64,000 nt of DNA from Misgurnus anguillicaudatus (lineage: Eukaryota; Chordata; Actinopteri; Cypriniformes; Cobitidae), in the NCBI RefSeq assembly GCF_027580225.2, contig NC_073353.2, forward strand, positions 36,739,001-36,803,000, written 5' to 3'. The notes below the pieces were generated by a model. The model did no database searches and was not told the DNA's origin. It saw only the letters and a program-made list of their open reading frames with translations. Below, piece by piece: positions 21,830-35,508 of the stretch. How positions within the stretch are numbered: the first letter of the stretch is position 1; each line of letters opens with the position of its first letter. A program made the position numbers and the translations under genes.

Positions 21830-24800
21830 TGAAGATTAAGCGCCTTGACTTGACTAGTTCTTTAAAGATACATATTAGTACCAAATGTATGAATATCTAT
21901 ACCTAAATGGTACATATTAAGACCTTTTTTAAAGGGCATTGCTCCAGTAAGAGCTTGGGACTATTTTTTGACAATTTTTTCTGACAGTGCCGAGAGAATA
22001 AGCGTGTTAAGTTGTTAGACCAGATCACATACAGTAAGACATGAGCTATTACTAGTAGATGTATGAATAAACTCAGCACTGGAGTTTTTTAGGGCTGGTT
22101 CATCAAAGACATTCAGAGATGTGATAATTGCTTGAGTCTCATCCCCTATTTTGTGTAGCTGTCAGGACCTTCGGCTGTTACTCTTCTCTTATTGATGTGA
22201 CTTTCAAAGGGCTGCTTAACTTTCAGAGGATGTGGAGGGAGCCACGGGCGTGTCTCAGTGCTGTGGTGATAACTTTTGACATCAAGGAAGAACAGAGACT
22301 TCTGATGAAATGTGTGATCATGAGCTGAAACAGGCATGCTTTTATTATCAGGACTGGGTGATATATTCGTGATGACTTTGTTGGTGATAAAAACAACAAA
22401 ATATTACATTTAGGGACGCACATGTCTCATCCTAGTCCCAGACTAAAATGCATGTTTAATCTGCCTAAATTTAAAAACAACTGGTACTGACATATCTTAA
22501 CACATATCATATTTATTGACAAATTGCATTACGAAAATGTTAAGTCATTATGTGGCAAAAAAAAATTATTCATAATAAAATGCACTGTAAATTGCATTTT
22601 AATAATGCATATTGCATAAATGTAAATCATGCATATTACTTTCAAAGACTATATCTTAAGCTATATTACCCCACCCTATTGAACCTCACCTACATTCAAA
22701 GGCCAGTGCCCTATAAAGGAGGGGCACATTGTAAGTGTTCTTGGCAGCAATCTGCTCACCGTGGCATCAGTTTTCAGATTAATTGCTCTATTCTGACCTC
22801 CATGCTGATGGCCATTTGTGTCTAAGCTGTAGAGACCATCAGATCAGGTTTCAACACTGTTTGTATCAAGAGAACTAAATGTTTGCCATAATATAGTGCA
22901 CAGCAGACACTGAATTACTAACCACTCGTAAATGTTCACACATTAGCAACTTAAGTGTTTGCTAAAAGGTTAATTATTATTCTTTATGTGGATGCAGAGT
23001 TTAACATTGTAAAGTCTTCCCGCGTCCTTCATCGCCGAATAGACAGAAATCAGCACAGAATGAGAAAATCAATAGATGTATACAGTACGAGAGGATTTGA
23101 ACAGGTGGAGAAAACAGAAAAGATATTTATATCTGATGGCACAAACAAATATTTCCTACAAAATCTATTTGCAACCAGTCTGACTACAGTGAGACATTAA
23201 GATTAGCTTTGTCACATTAGATTAAGCTAAAGTCCATTACTACACAAGTAAAGATGCATACATGTAGTCTATAATATATAATTGCATATTTGTATAATTG
23301 TAGTTTGTGTTGCTGTACAATACAAAAATACAATTATAAATGATAACAATAGCATTTAAATTAAATTGCATAAAGTTGCAAAATAGCATTTTTACTAAAG
23401 TTGTGTGATTTTGTTGTTGTGTTTTTAACTAAAGAGGGCACCACAGTAAAAGTCCGCTTAGGGCACCCATTTGACCAGCAGCAGCCCTGCATGTACCTAT
23501 CCACCTGTTTCCCGAACGCGAAAGTAAGTAATGTGACGTATTTCCTTTCCGGTCCAAGACTTTCAGTTCAATAGCCAGCCGGAAGAAAACAGTGTAGTGG
23601 GAGCACGCATAAAACATGATTTAAACAGTTCATATTTACTACACCTGCCATGTATAAACCAGAGTGAGGATGAAATAAGAAGTGGCTTAATATATGAAGA
23701 TATTAAATCGTTTCGTGTTGTTGATCGGAGGTGATGGGTCTTCAATGCACAAATATAAAAGCACGGAGACATACCAGTATCTTTATAATGGGAAAGTAAG
23801 TTGAGTGTTTGTACATGGAATTTACCAAGACGTTGTGTTTTTAACTTTTCAGGGGTTGGTTTAAAATGTTACAACTGTCCCTCTGGTGTGAGTTTTTTTT
23901 AAACGGCAATTTTTAATGGACTTGTTTATGGCGACACGTCGAGCTTCACGTGGTCCAACACAGTCAGCAGTATCATTCAACACATTGTAAGTTACTTGAA
24001 CAAACCATAATAAACATATTAAACTACTACATGTATTGAGTATTATTTTCGTTTTATGAAAATATTATCACATTGCCTCTTACGCACTAGCTTATGAAAT
24101 TATTTGCTTACTTCTTTTTAAAGTATTTGCTTTTTCATTTAAAACATAACAAAAGTACGCGCAAACACATTACGAACTATTATAAACATTATCTATGAAG
24201 ATTGTGTCGTATATATTCTGTACTGAAATCGCATTTTTGTAATAATATATAGTAGCAGAATAAATAAATCAGCTAAATCAGCATATTTTTATCAGGATAA
24301 TATTAGTTGTTTTTCGACAATTATTGTATTTATTGTTTCCTGATAGGGTCTATGAAGGGTTTTACTGGATGGATTTGTGAATACAGTTCATGAGTGCATG
24401 TGCGCCACATACACTTTTAGTTCTTGTGCATAGGGTTAAAACAAATGTTTTGTTGAGATTTACTGCATTTGTACCAGCTATTATGGCAACCCCTAATTAT
24501 GTCGGTGTTCTTGAAAATCATAATTAACATTAAACAGCCAGTCAAAACGGCACACTTATGTCCTTCGCAATAGACTACCATTAGCTTTAGTGACCGGAAG
24601 TCATAAACGGGAAAGCTCAAAGATGGCGGCGCCCACATTTATTTCAAGAAACAGGTGGATTAGGGAGAAAAGCAATTAGAAGAAATTTTATAAGGAACAG
24701 GTGCGCTTTGGTTTTGAATGACGTTTGAATGACGTTGACGTGCTCACCAGAAATTGTCACCAAAGAGCTATCAGGTATGTTCATGGTAAAAAAGCAATAA

Positions 24801-26159
24801 GATGGACTTGTTCGTTCATTGGGTTGGATTGCTTTCACAGTTATACCACACCGCTCCAGAGTTAATTTGCAATCGGACAGAGACAACCTCGTTGAGTCGG
24901 TCTTGGAGCGGTTGTTTTGATGTGAAACCAAGCGCAATTGCCATGTTCACATATGCCTAAACAAACCGAACCAAGGGAGGAAACACAACAGGTTCCTAAA
25001 TAAAGGCTCAGGTCGGAAAACACCTTAAGAGACTATATTTACTGTTATCTCACAATAAGACCCCTGGGTATTTTTCTGCCGTATAGTGTACATAACTAAT
25101 ACTTTTTTGGCTTTTCACCTAAAACAAAGATGGAAGATGGCTTTTATGAAATATCTTCCATTATTTTGCACAAAAAACTTTCTTGAATGAAAAAAGGAGG
25201 AAATCAACTTCAAACAAATCAAACTTCTTTTCTTTGCAACACAAAGGAGAATTTTTGTACAATCTTCTGCTTTTCATGGACGTACAATGAATGAGATGTC
25301 ACGCTTCAAAGAATGTAAAAGCAACATAAAAGTAGGCCTATCCAAAATATGGTCAGTGCAACTTATTTGCCAAGACGTTTCCAAAATAAAGTTTTGTGAA
25401 AAACATCTGAGAAAAAAATGATGCATAAATAAAACACAATAGTAACTAACTAATATTAAATCTAACGACCTATGCAATAGCAACCTCATAAATAATTTAA
25501 ATGTAATTATTGAATATTTATTAAAATGATCAGATCTGATATGGCTCACATATTGATCTGTGTTCACAGATCTAATATGGCTCTCATTTCAGTTCTTTAA
25601 TATACATTTTAACATAAGATGTGTTAGTTTCAGATTAATTTCTGCTTATACAAGCCTATTTTCTCAAGGTTTAGGGTGTTTGTCACTGATACATGAGAGA
25701 TGAGCTCAGGGTTGAGTAGCTGCGTCTAACTTCTCCCCTGAGGGTCCTGCTAGACGTTGCGTTATCTATGTTTACACTGTACAGGGTCATGGCTAGATAG
25801 TCCTCTCTATTCTCACTGGTCTGAGCTCGTGGTTGTCATGGCAATGATGACTTCATAGTGGTGCAAACAGCTGGGGTAACTACCCCCCCCCCCTCAATGC
25901 CACCTGTTCAGTTGTGGGGAGCACATTGTTCTTTTGTCCAAATAAGTTACACCTCATGGTTCACTGTACAGAGGTAAGCAAAAATGTGCAGCACATGAAG
26001 CATTACAATGGGACATTTGTTGTTTATGACCCCTAATTAGATGACTTGCTAGTAAATATACTGGCATGCTTAAACGATATTTGAATAGGACCGAATGCTT
26101 ATGCAATTCATGTTTAAACCCAATTAATTTCTAATTCATCATACAAATGTGCCATTTGC
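21830..26159. other. Intronic or intergenic stretch with only small repeats
   Basis: 21855-21990 is a dispersed repeat (TACATATTAGTACC, ATTGCTCCAGTAAGAGC, TTTTTTCTGACAGTG) shared with 32815-32965 and 53985-54120. 24400-24990 has no recognisable domain. 25860-25900 has a C-run. No credible exon was found. The open frames at 22.1-25.6 kb are short, often on both strands, and lack splice-bounded coding signal. Confidence 0.4.
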
Positions 26160-26835
26160 TCCAACTGGGATTCATGGGCCGGGGGGCAAATGAACAGAAC
26201 AAACGCTAAAACACAGAAATACACTAAACTAGACATATAACCAAACACTAAACTTTAACTAGAACAAACTAACACTTAACTTGCAACTGGAACACACTGA
26301 ACAACGACTGGCATCAGACAACATAGTACAACAGACGAACCCGCACTGGACAACAAACACAAGGACTCTTAAATAGGGAGAAAGTAAATTACAAACACCT
26401 GGAAAATAATCACAAGTAAGGGATCGGGGAAAAAGTGACGAGACCCGGGAAATGCGTGGTCAGAATAAATCAATACAAAAACCACGCATCTCCCACATGA
26501 AACATTGTACTGTCAGAACCTTCCATGCTGACTAGATCTAAATACAAACAAGGATCTGGCAGGATTCTGACAGTAGCCCCCCCTTCAGGAGCGGATACTA
26601 GACGCCTTCAGGGGGAACACTAAACACAAGACACGGGAGACAGACAAACAGACAAGGACCAAGACAACATAACAAATAACAACATAGGCAGACAAGAAAT
26701 AATAACAAGTGGGTTGGGGTGGGAAAATAAAAACAATAAACAAGGGAGGGGGGGTGGGGGAATCGGCTAGCAAACCTCCCTTCACATAGCGGTGATCCAT
26801 GATCGCGGTCTCCCCTCGTCTCAAGGATATCAAAA
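26160..26835. repeat. Interspersed repeat with CTGACAGTAGCCCCCCC block
   Basis: A stretch of A/C-rich iterated words (ACACTAAAC, AACAAACT, CACTAAACAC) followed at 26560 by a TCTGACAGTAGCCCCCCC motif and more AGACAAACAGAC words. This resembles non-coding parts of fish retroelements, but no LTR, tRNA primer site or protein domain could be fixed. Class uncertain. Confidence 0.35.
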
Positions 26836-26839
26836 CATT

Positions 26840-28290
26840 TGTTATTTTCGACGTTCAGACACTAGCCAGACCATTAAACAAACAGAGTACTGTAAAGTTA
26901 TCTCCAGGTGTGTAACCGTGGCAACTCACATGTGTCCGATTAAAATGTCTATATAGCGAAACCGTAATATTTTCAAAGATGATTATCATATCATACCGTA
27001 AGTCTCATAGCGTTACAACCCTAATTACAAGTGTGTTTCAGAAAATAGATCTATTTATGATTTTACATTTAATGTTGCACAGTAAACAATGCCTAAGTGT
27101 CTTACTACACTGTTTGCGCATCAACAGAAAAAAGCATATGTTTAAGAAATGTTAACATTTAATTCTCAACCCTTTATGGGCGAATCCCAACCCTTGGTCA
27201 GATGCTTGATAACTTTGGCGTTACCAGTAAAATTTGTTTGATCTGTTAATGCCACCGATTTGAAATCTCACAGCAAAGTAAGAGCAGACCTTCTCTTACT
27301 GAAATCGCCTCTTTTTTGAGAACCTGTAATAAAATATTTTTCTGGAGTGAGGATGAATCATCGCTGATTCTCTTATATAGGGCAGTTTCTCCAGATCTGT
27401 GCTCATAGCGTGCTTCTAAAATGGTAGAAATGAGCGAGATAATCTGGTGTTTTTTAAAAGACGATGGATCCGTCTGCAGATTTTTAATGACGTAATGGAG
27501 TCATTTATTAGCAAATGACTCACGATAACAAGCATAAACCAAACATCTTGTTTACATCAATCTCATTTCTCATCTCTTCTTGGCAGCTTCCATTACTTTC
27601 AAATCTCTCATCTGGCTCTCGTGAAAGAGCAACATTGTTTTTATATCTGCTTTGGTATTCGAACAGCACAATGTGGGAAGTATACAGTATAGCACATTTC
27701 ATAAAAAGTGGTTTAGATTTTGCTTATTTTATAACTGAGAATGCAGCTATTGACATAAAATTTGATCACAGTAGATTGAAAAATCTTTAAATAAAGCATG
27801 TTTTTATCACCTGGGATGTACAATCACTTCTAGGTCTTATGCACTTAGTCTTGCGGCCTGTTTGATTAAGGTTGAATTACAGTAGGGGCCATTCACATTA
27901 TAAGGAAAACTATTACTATACAAAAATATAGTTTAAAAAATGTTTTATAATGAAGAGAATAGCCAAGTTCACAACAATAAAGATACAATCAACGATATTA
28001 TTGGGATCACTTTCTGATAGATTTTTTTCCAACTGAGGAACGATTAACCATTGACAGCCAATCAAATCTATTTGAACTTCAAGTGCATGTGCATTTGAAA
28101 TGACAGATGGCATGGTGGTGAAGCTCATTGCTGAGGTGCATAACATAAAATTACCTCAGGTATCCAACGCTGATGCAGTTGCTAGTACTACACAATGCTT
28201 TTTATTCTACTACAACACCAAATGTAAGATATTAGATTACACAAACTACTAGATTCACTGTTTAGAGTTACGCAAAACACATCTTGTTAG
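26840..28290. other. Non-coding stretch, nothing recognised
   Basis: AT-rich, with overlapping frames on both strands at 27515-27790 and 27916-28146 that lack any family signature. No splice-bounded coding exon was recognised. Confidence 0.4.
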
Positions 28291-28299
28291 AGCTGCTTG

Positions 28300-28480
28300 A
28301 TTATGGGCAAAATTATAATCAAGATTATTTTGGTAAAAATCATGGTCACGATTATTTAACACTCAGTTACTCAGTGACTTTAAAGACATGCATTTATTTA
28401 CGGCATGCCATATATATTTTAATTGCACAATAATTGTTTTACATATAACAGTAAAAAACGATTAATTGCACAGCCCTAGT
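28300..28480. repeat. Short hAT-like MITE fragment
   Basis: GAGCTGCTTGATTATGGGC at the left and CGATTAATTGCACAGCCCT at the right resemble the termini of the element at 35509-36126. The interior ACGATTATTT words match hAT-type subterminal repeats. Confidence 0.45.
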
Positions 28481-28694
28481 TATACCCGCTGTGTAAATGC
28501 AACAAGAACAGCATATTTACACATTCAGTAAACAATTGCAGTTTTTGTTACAGGAAATATGCAGTATTAATCTTTATGGAACCATTCAGACAAAAATTGA
28601 TCTTCTATATGGCATCGTGAAGCCTGTCCTTGTATTTTTTATCCTGTATTCTTGTAACACATACTCGAAATGGGACCTCTGCTTTTAACCCATC

Positions 28695-28850
28695 CCATTG
28701 AGTAGTGAACACACACACAAGTGGGCAGCTATACCTACAACCAGGGAGCAATTGGGGTTAAGGTGCCTTGCTCAAGGTCACCTCAGTTGCAAGACTTGAA
28801 CCGGGTTACAAGCCCGAGTTTTTAACCACTAGGCTACGACTGACCCTAAT
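28695..28850 (-). repeat. tRNA-derived SINE, antisense
   Basis: Contains GGTGCCTTGCTCAAGGTCAC, a SINE core block, then in antisense a B box (GACTTGAACCGGG complement) and an A-box-like end (AACCACTAGGCTACG). Orientation is therefore minus. A fragment of its head also appears at 30610-30650. Confidence 0.6.
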
Positions 28851-29532
28851 ATCTCGCCTAATATTTTTTTGAATGTGTTGCATATGTGTTGTCTTTAGCT
28901 TTATCGGCTTTAATCAGCAGTAGATCACGTTACGGCTTGCCATCGACTATACTGTAGTGGCGCTGTATCAAAAACCGACCGCCGGAATAGACGAAATCTA
29001 CAGTACCCCTTTATTTTGGGAACGTTATGAAATGATCCGTTGTAGACGAGCACAACACATGAGCTTTCATCAGGAAGACTCATAGAAATCATAGGATTGT
29101 TTTTTGATCACAGAGGGCAGATGAAGAAACCTAACTACATTTGCGTGAATTGTGAGACAGCTGGAGGCTAAACATGGATATTAAATATGATTAAGAAAGC
29201 GCGTTCGGAAGCGAGTAGGTTTAAAATGTGTATCAATCTATGTAACTTGAATCTGACCAGTTGGTTTTGGGTTGGCAGTGTCAACCGGACAAGCAGCTCC
29301 CATCATCGGTCAGGTGAGCTTTACTGCTCTGTTGGCGTGAAGCCAGGAAACCCTTCTAGACAGCACTAGGATTTGTAGGGATGCTAGATTGTAAAACAGA
29401 TGGCAGACTTTTGCTTGTGTGACTGGACTAGTAAGTAAATCTCTCAGAACTTTGTAAAGTTTGTTTGCGGTCTATGTTGTATGTTGGTGCGCTTGCTTGG
29501 ATAGTATGCCATGCGATTATCATTAGTACAAC

Positions 29533-29592
29533 ATGGATGGATGTCATGGATGGATCTCACATGGATGGATGGATGGATGGACGGACGGACAT
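29533..29592. repeat. GGAT/GGAC microsatellite
   Basis: ATGGATGGATGGATGG passing into ACGGACGGAC. Simple repeat; the minus-strand frame at 29444-29635 is produced by it. Confidence 0.85.
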
Positions 29593-29803
29593 AAATAAGC
29601 CTAGAGGTTGTAAATAGATAGATAAACATGCACATATTTGCAAACTATCTACCTGATAGACATAGCAATAATCCATGTACCTAGTGATCTATTATAGACA
29701 GATACACATGATATAGAGATAATGCAACGTACACAATTAACTTTGTCATGGCATTTTGGATCAAGTGATCTATCAATTGTGACTCTTAGCTGAACAATAC
29801 ATG

Positions 29804-30145
29804 TTAAAAACAAACGGTGCTATATAGCTAGCAAACGCGGTATTTTATTATCGTATATGCACTTTACACTTGGAATAAACCGTTCTTATTAGTGCCATAT
29901 TACCATCATCGGTGTAGTTTAGTGAAGCACTATGCAGTAGAACCATAATAGTGCTATGTATAACCATATTTGGTGAAACTATTACCTGGTTCTATTATCT
30001 TTGGCCCCTATAGTGGTTCTACGACAGGTGCTTGCACTGGTGCTTCACCGGTGCTATATGGCACTAAAAACGGTTCTTCTATGATTTTACGATCCAAAGC
30101 AACAGTTATTGGTTACCTGAATTATAGCACCGTTTGTTTTTTTAG
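29804..30145. mobile_element. Palindromic MITE with AACAAACGGTGCTATA ends
   Basis: AAAAACAAACGGTGCTATA at the left is mirrored by TATAGCACCGTTTGTTTTTT at the right. The interior has many GGTTCTA/TAGAACC and AGTGCTA words. A fish foldback repeat. Confidence 0.7.
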
Positions 30146-30589
30146 AGTGTATGTAAGAAATGTTTATCAATTAAAAGTCATAAAAATGCCCTGATTAATT
30201 GTCACTAAACATTAAGAAATCATATTCATTTCAAATACCCGCTGTGTTATATGCACTGACAAGAAGTGGTCTGGCCAGGATATTTACACATTCAGTAAAC
30301 AACTGCATGTTTATGTTGTACATGAAATAGTCAGTATTGGTCTGATGGAACCCTCCTTTTATCTACCAAAAATTACGAAGTCAGTAGTGTATATCGGCAT
30401 ACAGGTTGCCAAGCATCTGCTCTAGTTACCACAGCTGCAGCTACGAACGTGTCGGAACACATACTAGAAATGTCTAATGCATTATGAATCCGAAATACGT
30501 CGTGACAAAGTCTGAATCAACACACAAGGATTTGTACAGGAGATGCCTTTGAAAGATGGAGACGGCTGAAAACGGGGAAGAATTTGAAT

Positions 30590-32070
30590 CTGCCCTGATA
30601 GCGAAACGTTATGCCTTCTAACCACTAGGCTACGAATCTCGCAGCATGCACTAATTATTAAAAAACTAATATGGATTGAGGATTATTTGTATACATATGT
30701 CTGATCAACAGGGCCTGAAGTTAACCTTTTTGACCACCTGCCACAGTAGACTTTTTACCAGCCAGTTTTTTTTTTTTGCCTGAATAGTGAATTGATAACG
30801 CTGTTTTTTATTGTATGAATTAAATACAATTATTTTTTAGAGCTACAAAAGTGATTTCCTCTTTGTCTTAGCTTGTTTGATTAACATTAATGAGACAGAC
30901 TTAAGTAGGTTAATTGAGGTTACTGTCTCTTTAAGACCAGCACAGACTGGTTTTGACTCTCTATACATACACTTAAGACATGTTTTATTAGAAAAAGAAT
31001 ACTGTTGAGATCATTTTGTTTATATGTGCCCTGTCAAGAGCAGAAAGGATTTTATGTACGCTATGCGTTTAGGAACGCGTCTCTCCGATGTGCCCCTGTT
31101 GAGTGCCCTTAAACCCGCTTGCACACAGAGACGCAGGGGGCACAAACTGCGCACATAAACGCCCCACATACGTTGTTTTTTCATTACTCTATTCGCGAAA
31201 TGTATGTTAATGTACTACAGTTTAAGGCACAGTAGCGCAACTCTCTCTAAAGTTTACACATCAAAAGTTCTGATCCGTCAGAGCAGCACTACACATCTGT
31301 GCAACTGATGGATTGTACTGTATCACAGCATTGCATTCTCATCCCATCTCACCAACAGTTTAATACTTACTCGCACATCCAAACGTAGTCAGAGAAGTGC
31401 CTTATCTTCTTTCCAATCAATGAACGTTGCGAAACAGCAATCACATCCTCTCAATGAATCACTCGATTTGCATCAGTGATATGCGCGGGTTGATAGAAGA
31501 AGAGCGGGTGCCGGTTAGGAGTCATCCAAAAATATTTTAATGATATTCGGGCCGCTGTCGGTCGGTATCGTGTTTAAAAACTATTTTAAACAATTGCTGG
31601 GCAGGTTAGTTGAAAACGTCGGGAGGGAGGGTTGTTTATACACTGACCCGCGCATCACTGATTCGCATTGGCTACCCGCCAATGTGGACTGGTAGATTGA
31701 CAGTGTTACCCGCCAATTGCAAAGTCCACCCGCATTTGGCGCAGTGGTCGGGTGTTAATTTCAGGTTGCCAACTGCTGATCGAATATCAATATTTCTGCA
31801 TATGTAGGATACATTTGTCGGACACAAACTGCAAATTGATGTTATATTGTGAATGCTTGACATGGAGATTGCCTTTATTGCGTAGCGTTATGCCTTTCTT
31901 CCATAGTAGAATCTGCGCTGCGTGCACAATTTTTAAAAAACTATATGGATTGAGGATTATTTTATACAAAGTATGATGGAATATCAATATTTCTCATATG
32001 TAATATGTTTGTGGACACAAACTGCAAATGGATGTTATATTGTGAATGCTTTGGCATGGAGTAGCGCAAG
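30590..32070. repeat. Mosaic block series at 30.6-32.1 kb
   Basis: 30609-30700 and 31886-31975 share GTTATGCCTT, CATAGT/CTAGGC and ATGGATTGAGGATTATTT. 31785-31870 and 31980-32065 share CAATATTTCT, GACACAAACTGCAAAT, GATGTTATATTGTGAATGC and CATGGAG at about 195-bp spacing. Some intervals match and some are unrelated. The frames overlapping here on both strands are artefacts of the repeats. Confidence 0.5.
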
Positions 32071-32079
32071 TCTGGAGTT

Positions 32080-33230
32080 ACTATGGAGGTCGCTGTTTCA
32101 TAATAAAGGTATGATGTCATTTTCCATGAATTAACAATATGACGCTGCGTTGCATTAAATGTATTATTAATTTTGCTAGAGCAATTTATTTCATGAAACA
32201 GCACTTCGAAATGACATCTATTTTGTAATGATATACTGCCATGACAAGTTTCAATACCCTTCTTCATCAATATGATACATTGTAAACGTTATAGTTTGTA
32301 AACAAAGACTGCATCGTGGCCCGGTCAGCTTAAAAGGTTAAAAAGAAAAAAAACTTAATGTGTAGGAATCACTTGCCATTGGAAGCTTCTTGTAACAACC
32401 AGTACGTTCCTGTTGGATCCTGCAGCCTATTACTATCTGGCAACCTCGAGTCAGGGGTAGAGGAATGGGATACACCGCTCTACAGTAATTTGAGTGATAC
32501 AGTAGTGATACCGTTTTCAAGGTATGAACTGTGTTTACACAAAATGAATTAAATCATGTAATTGAATTCATGTTTACATTTTAATTACATATATTTGAAA
32601 GAATATTATTTCCTTAAAAAAAGTATTGTGTCCAGTTGAAAAAGTTGATGCTTTTATATGCAGACATTTGAAAATTTTTTAGTGTTACGATAGCAATACC
32701 CGCAACACCGTGGTATTTTGCTTACGGTTATCATACCGCCAGAATCTCATACCGGCCCATGCCTATTTGCACAACAGAATTATTATTGCAAATAATAATT
32801 TTCATGAATAGATTTGGTACCAAAATGTATCTTTGAGGTACTAATATGTACCCCTGATATCGTAATATGAATTCTTTAGGAGCAAAGGTGTAAGTTTGAA
32901 CAGGGTCCTTTCCCAGTGACAGCTAGGGATCATGCCTTTTAACCATTTTTTCTGACAGTGTACAATTAAACATAGTTTTTTTTTCGCCACATCCCATGAA
33001 AAGAAAAATATTTAATCAAATATAGTGACATCATAAACTCATATGTGTAATTTACTCTGAGAAATTAAATCTTATTAAAAACCTTTCTGGCCTGTTTTAA
33101 TTTACTTCCTCGAAGCTGAATTAAAATTCGACATTGGCGGCTAAGGCACACAACCATATAGTTTGCTAGTGATCTGAATCTGTGTCTCAGTCTGTGCATG
33201 TCCACTGGATAAGGTCACTACTTTTAGGGA
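32080..33230. other. Non-coding stretch with one small dispersed repeat
   Basis: 32815-32965 belongs to the TACATATTAGTACC / CCAGTGACAGCTAGGG repeat shared with 21855 and 53985. 32690-32770 has a hAT-like TIR fragment (ACCGTGGTATTTTGC). Nothing coding is recognised. Confidence 0.4.
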
Positions 33231-34073
33231 AACAGTATGGCTATGATAAAAGGGTATGTAGTACTTAAAGACTTTACAAAGAGCACAGGTGGGCTTTCAC
33301 AAGACACCTGATATGCAATCTTAGCAGGCACGAACTCTTAGACTAAACTTAGAGACATACAATGACTCCATGAATACTCCTCAAGTGTTATGTAACCTTC
33401 ACAGGACAAAGAACTCTACTTTACTAACATCAACATGTTTCTTATCATTGCAAATTTATCTGGGTTAATAACACATTTTTCTGTGGTGTGAGAAAACTAA
33501 AAACAAATTAAAAATTAGACTTTAAACAGACTTTTAAAAAGTGGCTCTAAGGAGGCAATAGAGCTGTAAAGACAGAGATATTTTTGTTGTTGCTCAGTGG
33601 TTGCTGTTTTGATATGTGTTGTAATAAACCTCATGACGTTGCATGCAGAGATTCATGACGTTTTACTGGTACTGGTATCGAATACTGAAATGTTTGTGTT
33701 GGTCAAATAGAGTGAAAAAGCAATACGACCACCTGTGACACCGTTTTGCCCAGAGCGCTTGCTAACAGCAAACACATTTATCAGTCCTCACTGAATTTCC
33801 ATTATCATCTATTCACCTCATAGTTGAGATGAAGAGAGCTGCAATCCGTAGCCTTCATTAGGTGCACTTTCTCTATCGCTCAAGCCATTAACATTAACAC
33901 AAAAGAGACGCTCTGACTGAACACCAAATGCTGTTTGGTGTCCCTTAACCTTATTGTGAGTGCAGAAATGGTGGGATACGGTGTTCAAAAAGTAATTCTG
34001 TGAAAAGCCCACCAATGTTTGTTTGTTTTGTTCTTTTGTTGTTACATTATGGTAATTAGGAAGGGCCAATTAC

Positions 34074-34083
34074 GAGAGAGAGA

Positions 34084-34132
<49 letters not shown>
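34074..34132. repeat. GA microsatellite
   Basis: Nearly pure (GA)n with one CAGA interruption. It creates the Arg-Glu repeat frame at 34019-34240, which is not a gene. Confidence 0.95.
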
Positions 34133-34136
<4 letters not shown>

Positions 34137-34324
34137 TACATTACAGTTTGCACTCACTTGAAAGGCTGAATTTTCACCACAAACACGTCCAGGTTGCATT
34201 TCACTCCACAATTCAAGGACAAATCAAAAATACAAAATAATTTTAGCAATTTGCATTTTATGACTAACCATTTGAATGATTATGATTGTTGATAATATCA
34301 ATATATTATGTATCTGTATCAAGT

Positions 34325-34985
34325 GTTGGGTAAGTTACTCAACAAAGAGTAATTAATTACTAGTTACTAATTACATCTTCAATCATGTAATTAAATTACT
34401 TTACAAATTACTCTCTCCAAAAAGTATTTAATTACTTATTACTAATTACTTTCTAAATCCTATTTAGTAAATGATACAAGGATAAGCTTGAAATGGCTCG
34501 AAGAAATATAAAAGTACATAAATTATTCTAGTCCCACTTTAGTGTCCAATTCTCTCTATTAACTAACTATTAACTACTTTTGCCTCAATATAATTCAACT
34601 ACTGCTTATTAATACTAAAGAAGTTGTTAATTTTAAGTAATTGGTTGAAATGGGGAGGGTTAAGGACGTAGAATAAGGTTTTGCAGAATCAGGCATTAAT
34701 ACGTGCTATTAAGTATTAATAAACAGCCAGCATCTCATTAATATTAATGCTAATAATCAACCAATTGGTAGTGAGAATTGTAAAAATTAAACCATGTTAA
34801 ATCCACTATTGTATTATAGCATGCATAATTGTTTTAGAGTCCATACACAGTATTTAGTTACATCAGAAGTAACTGTAATTAGATTACAAGAAAATTAAGA
34901 GTAATCCCTTACTTTACTTTTTCAAGGGAAAAGTAATTTAATTACAGTAACTAATTACTTAGTAAATAGTTACAACCCAACACTG
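34325..34985. mobile_element. Foldback element rich in TAATTACT
   Basis: AAGTGTTGGGTAAGTTACT at the left is mirrored by AGTTACAACCCAACACTG at the right. Flanking arms are made of AATTACT/AGTAATT words that pair along most of their length. A fish interspersed repeat; an echo of its ends appears at 39425-39640 and 39850-39945. Confidence 0.65.
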
Positions 34986-35508
34986 ATCTGTATTGCATTG
35001 ATATTTTAAAATATATACACCGTATTTAAGTCGCATCAGTCAAAAATGTGTTTTGAAGAGGAAAAAACATATATAAGTGAACTCTTAAACAAATACCTTG
35101 TTGAAAATAACAAATGTTTTATGGTTCCTATGTAATATACGTGTGGTTTATTTTGCTTGTTATATTTAATAAACTACTTTACAAAGAGCACAGGTGGGCT
35201 TATTTATTCTTTGACACCTGAGTTTACCGGAAGTTACGTGATGACCACGAAAGCCGTGTAGACTAAACTTATGACATACAATGTTACTGCATGAATACCG
35301 TCTATAAGTGTCTAGGAACCTGACAAACTGACAAAGAAGTGCAACTTTACTAGTCCAGAAAATACGGGTTTCTTATCATTAGATGTATGCCCCGTTAATA
35401 TACAAATTTTTCTGTTTTCCAGCAATACTGAGAGAGACGATTTTTCAGACTCATATCGTGGCTCTATACAATAGAGCTGCAGACAGTATGGTGGCTATAT
35501 TTAACTGT

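Larger units (their letters stand above)
28497..30480. repeat. Block pair with interleaved (mosaic) second copy, 28.5 and 30.3 kb
   Basis: 28505-28690 and 30288-30480 share ordered words: ATTTACACATTCAGTAAACAA, TGCAGTATTAATCT versus TCAGTATTGGTCT, TGGAACC, then AACACATACTCGAAATG versus AACACATACTAGAAATG. The intervening words differ completely between copies. The spacing is about 1.79 kb. This is not ordinary point-mutation divergence; see findings. Confidence 0.55.

Noticed and set aside
29241..29312. Possible 35-bp microexon (TTGGCAG acceptor, GGTCAG then GTGAGC donor) as the missing link after the 19.5-kb exon
   Set aside because: Borders look good, but 35 bases from phase 0 end in phase 2, which does not fit the phase 1 needed at 38853.
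34019..34240. Arg-Glu repeat protein
   Set aside because: It is a translation of the GA microsatellite.
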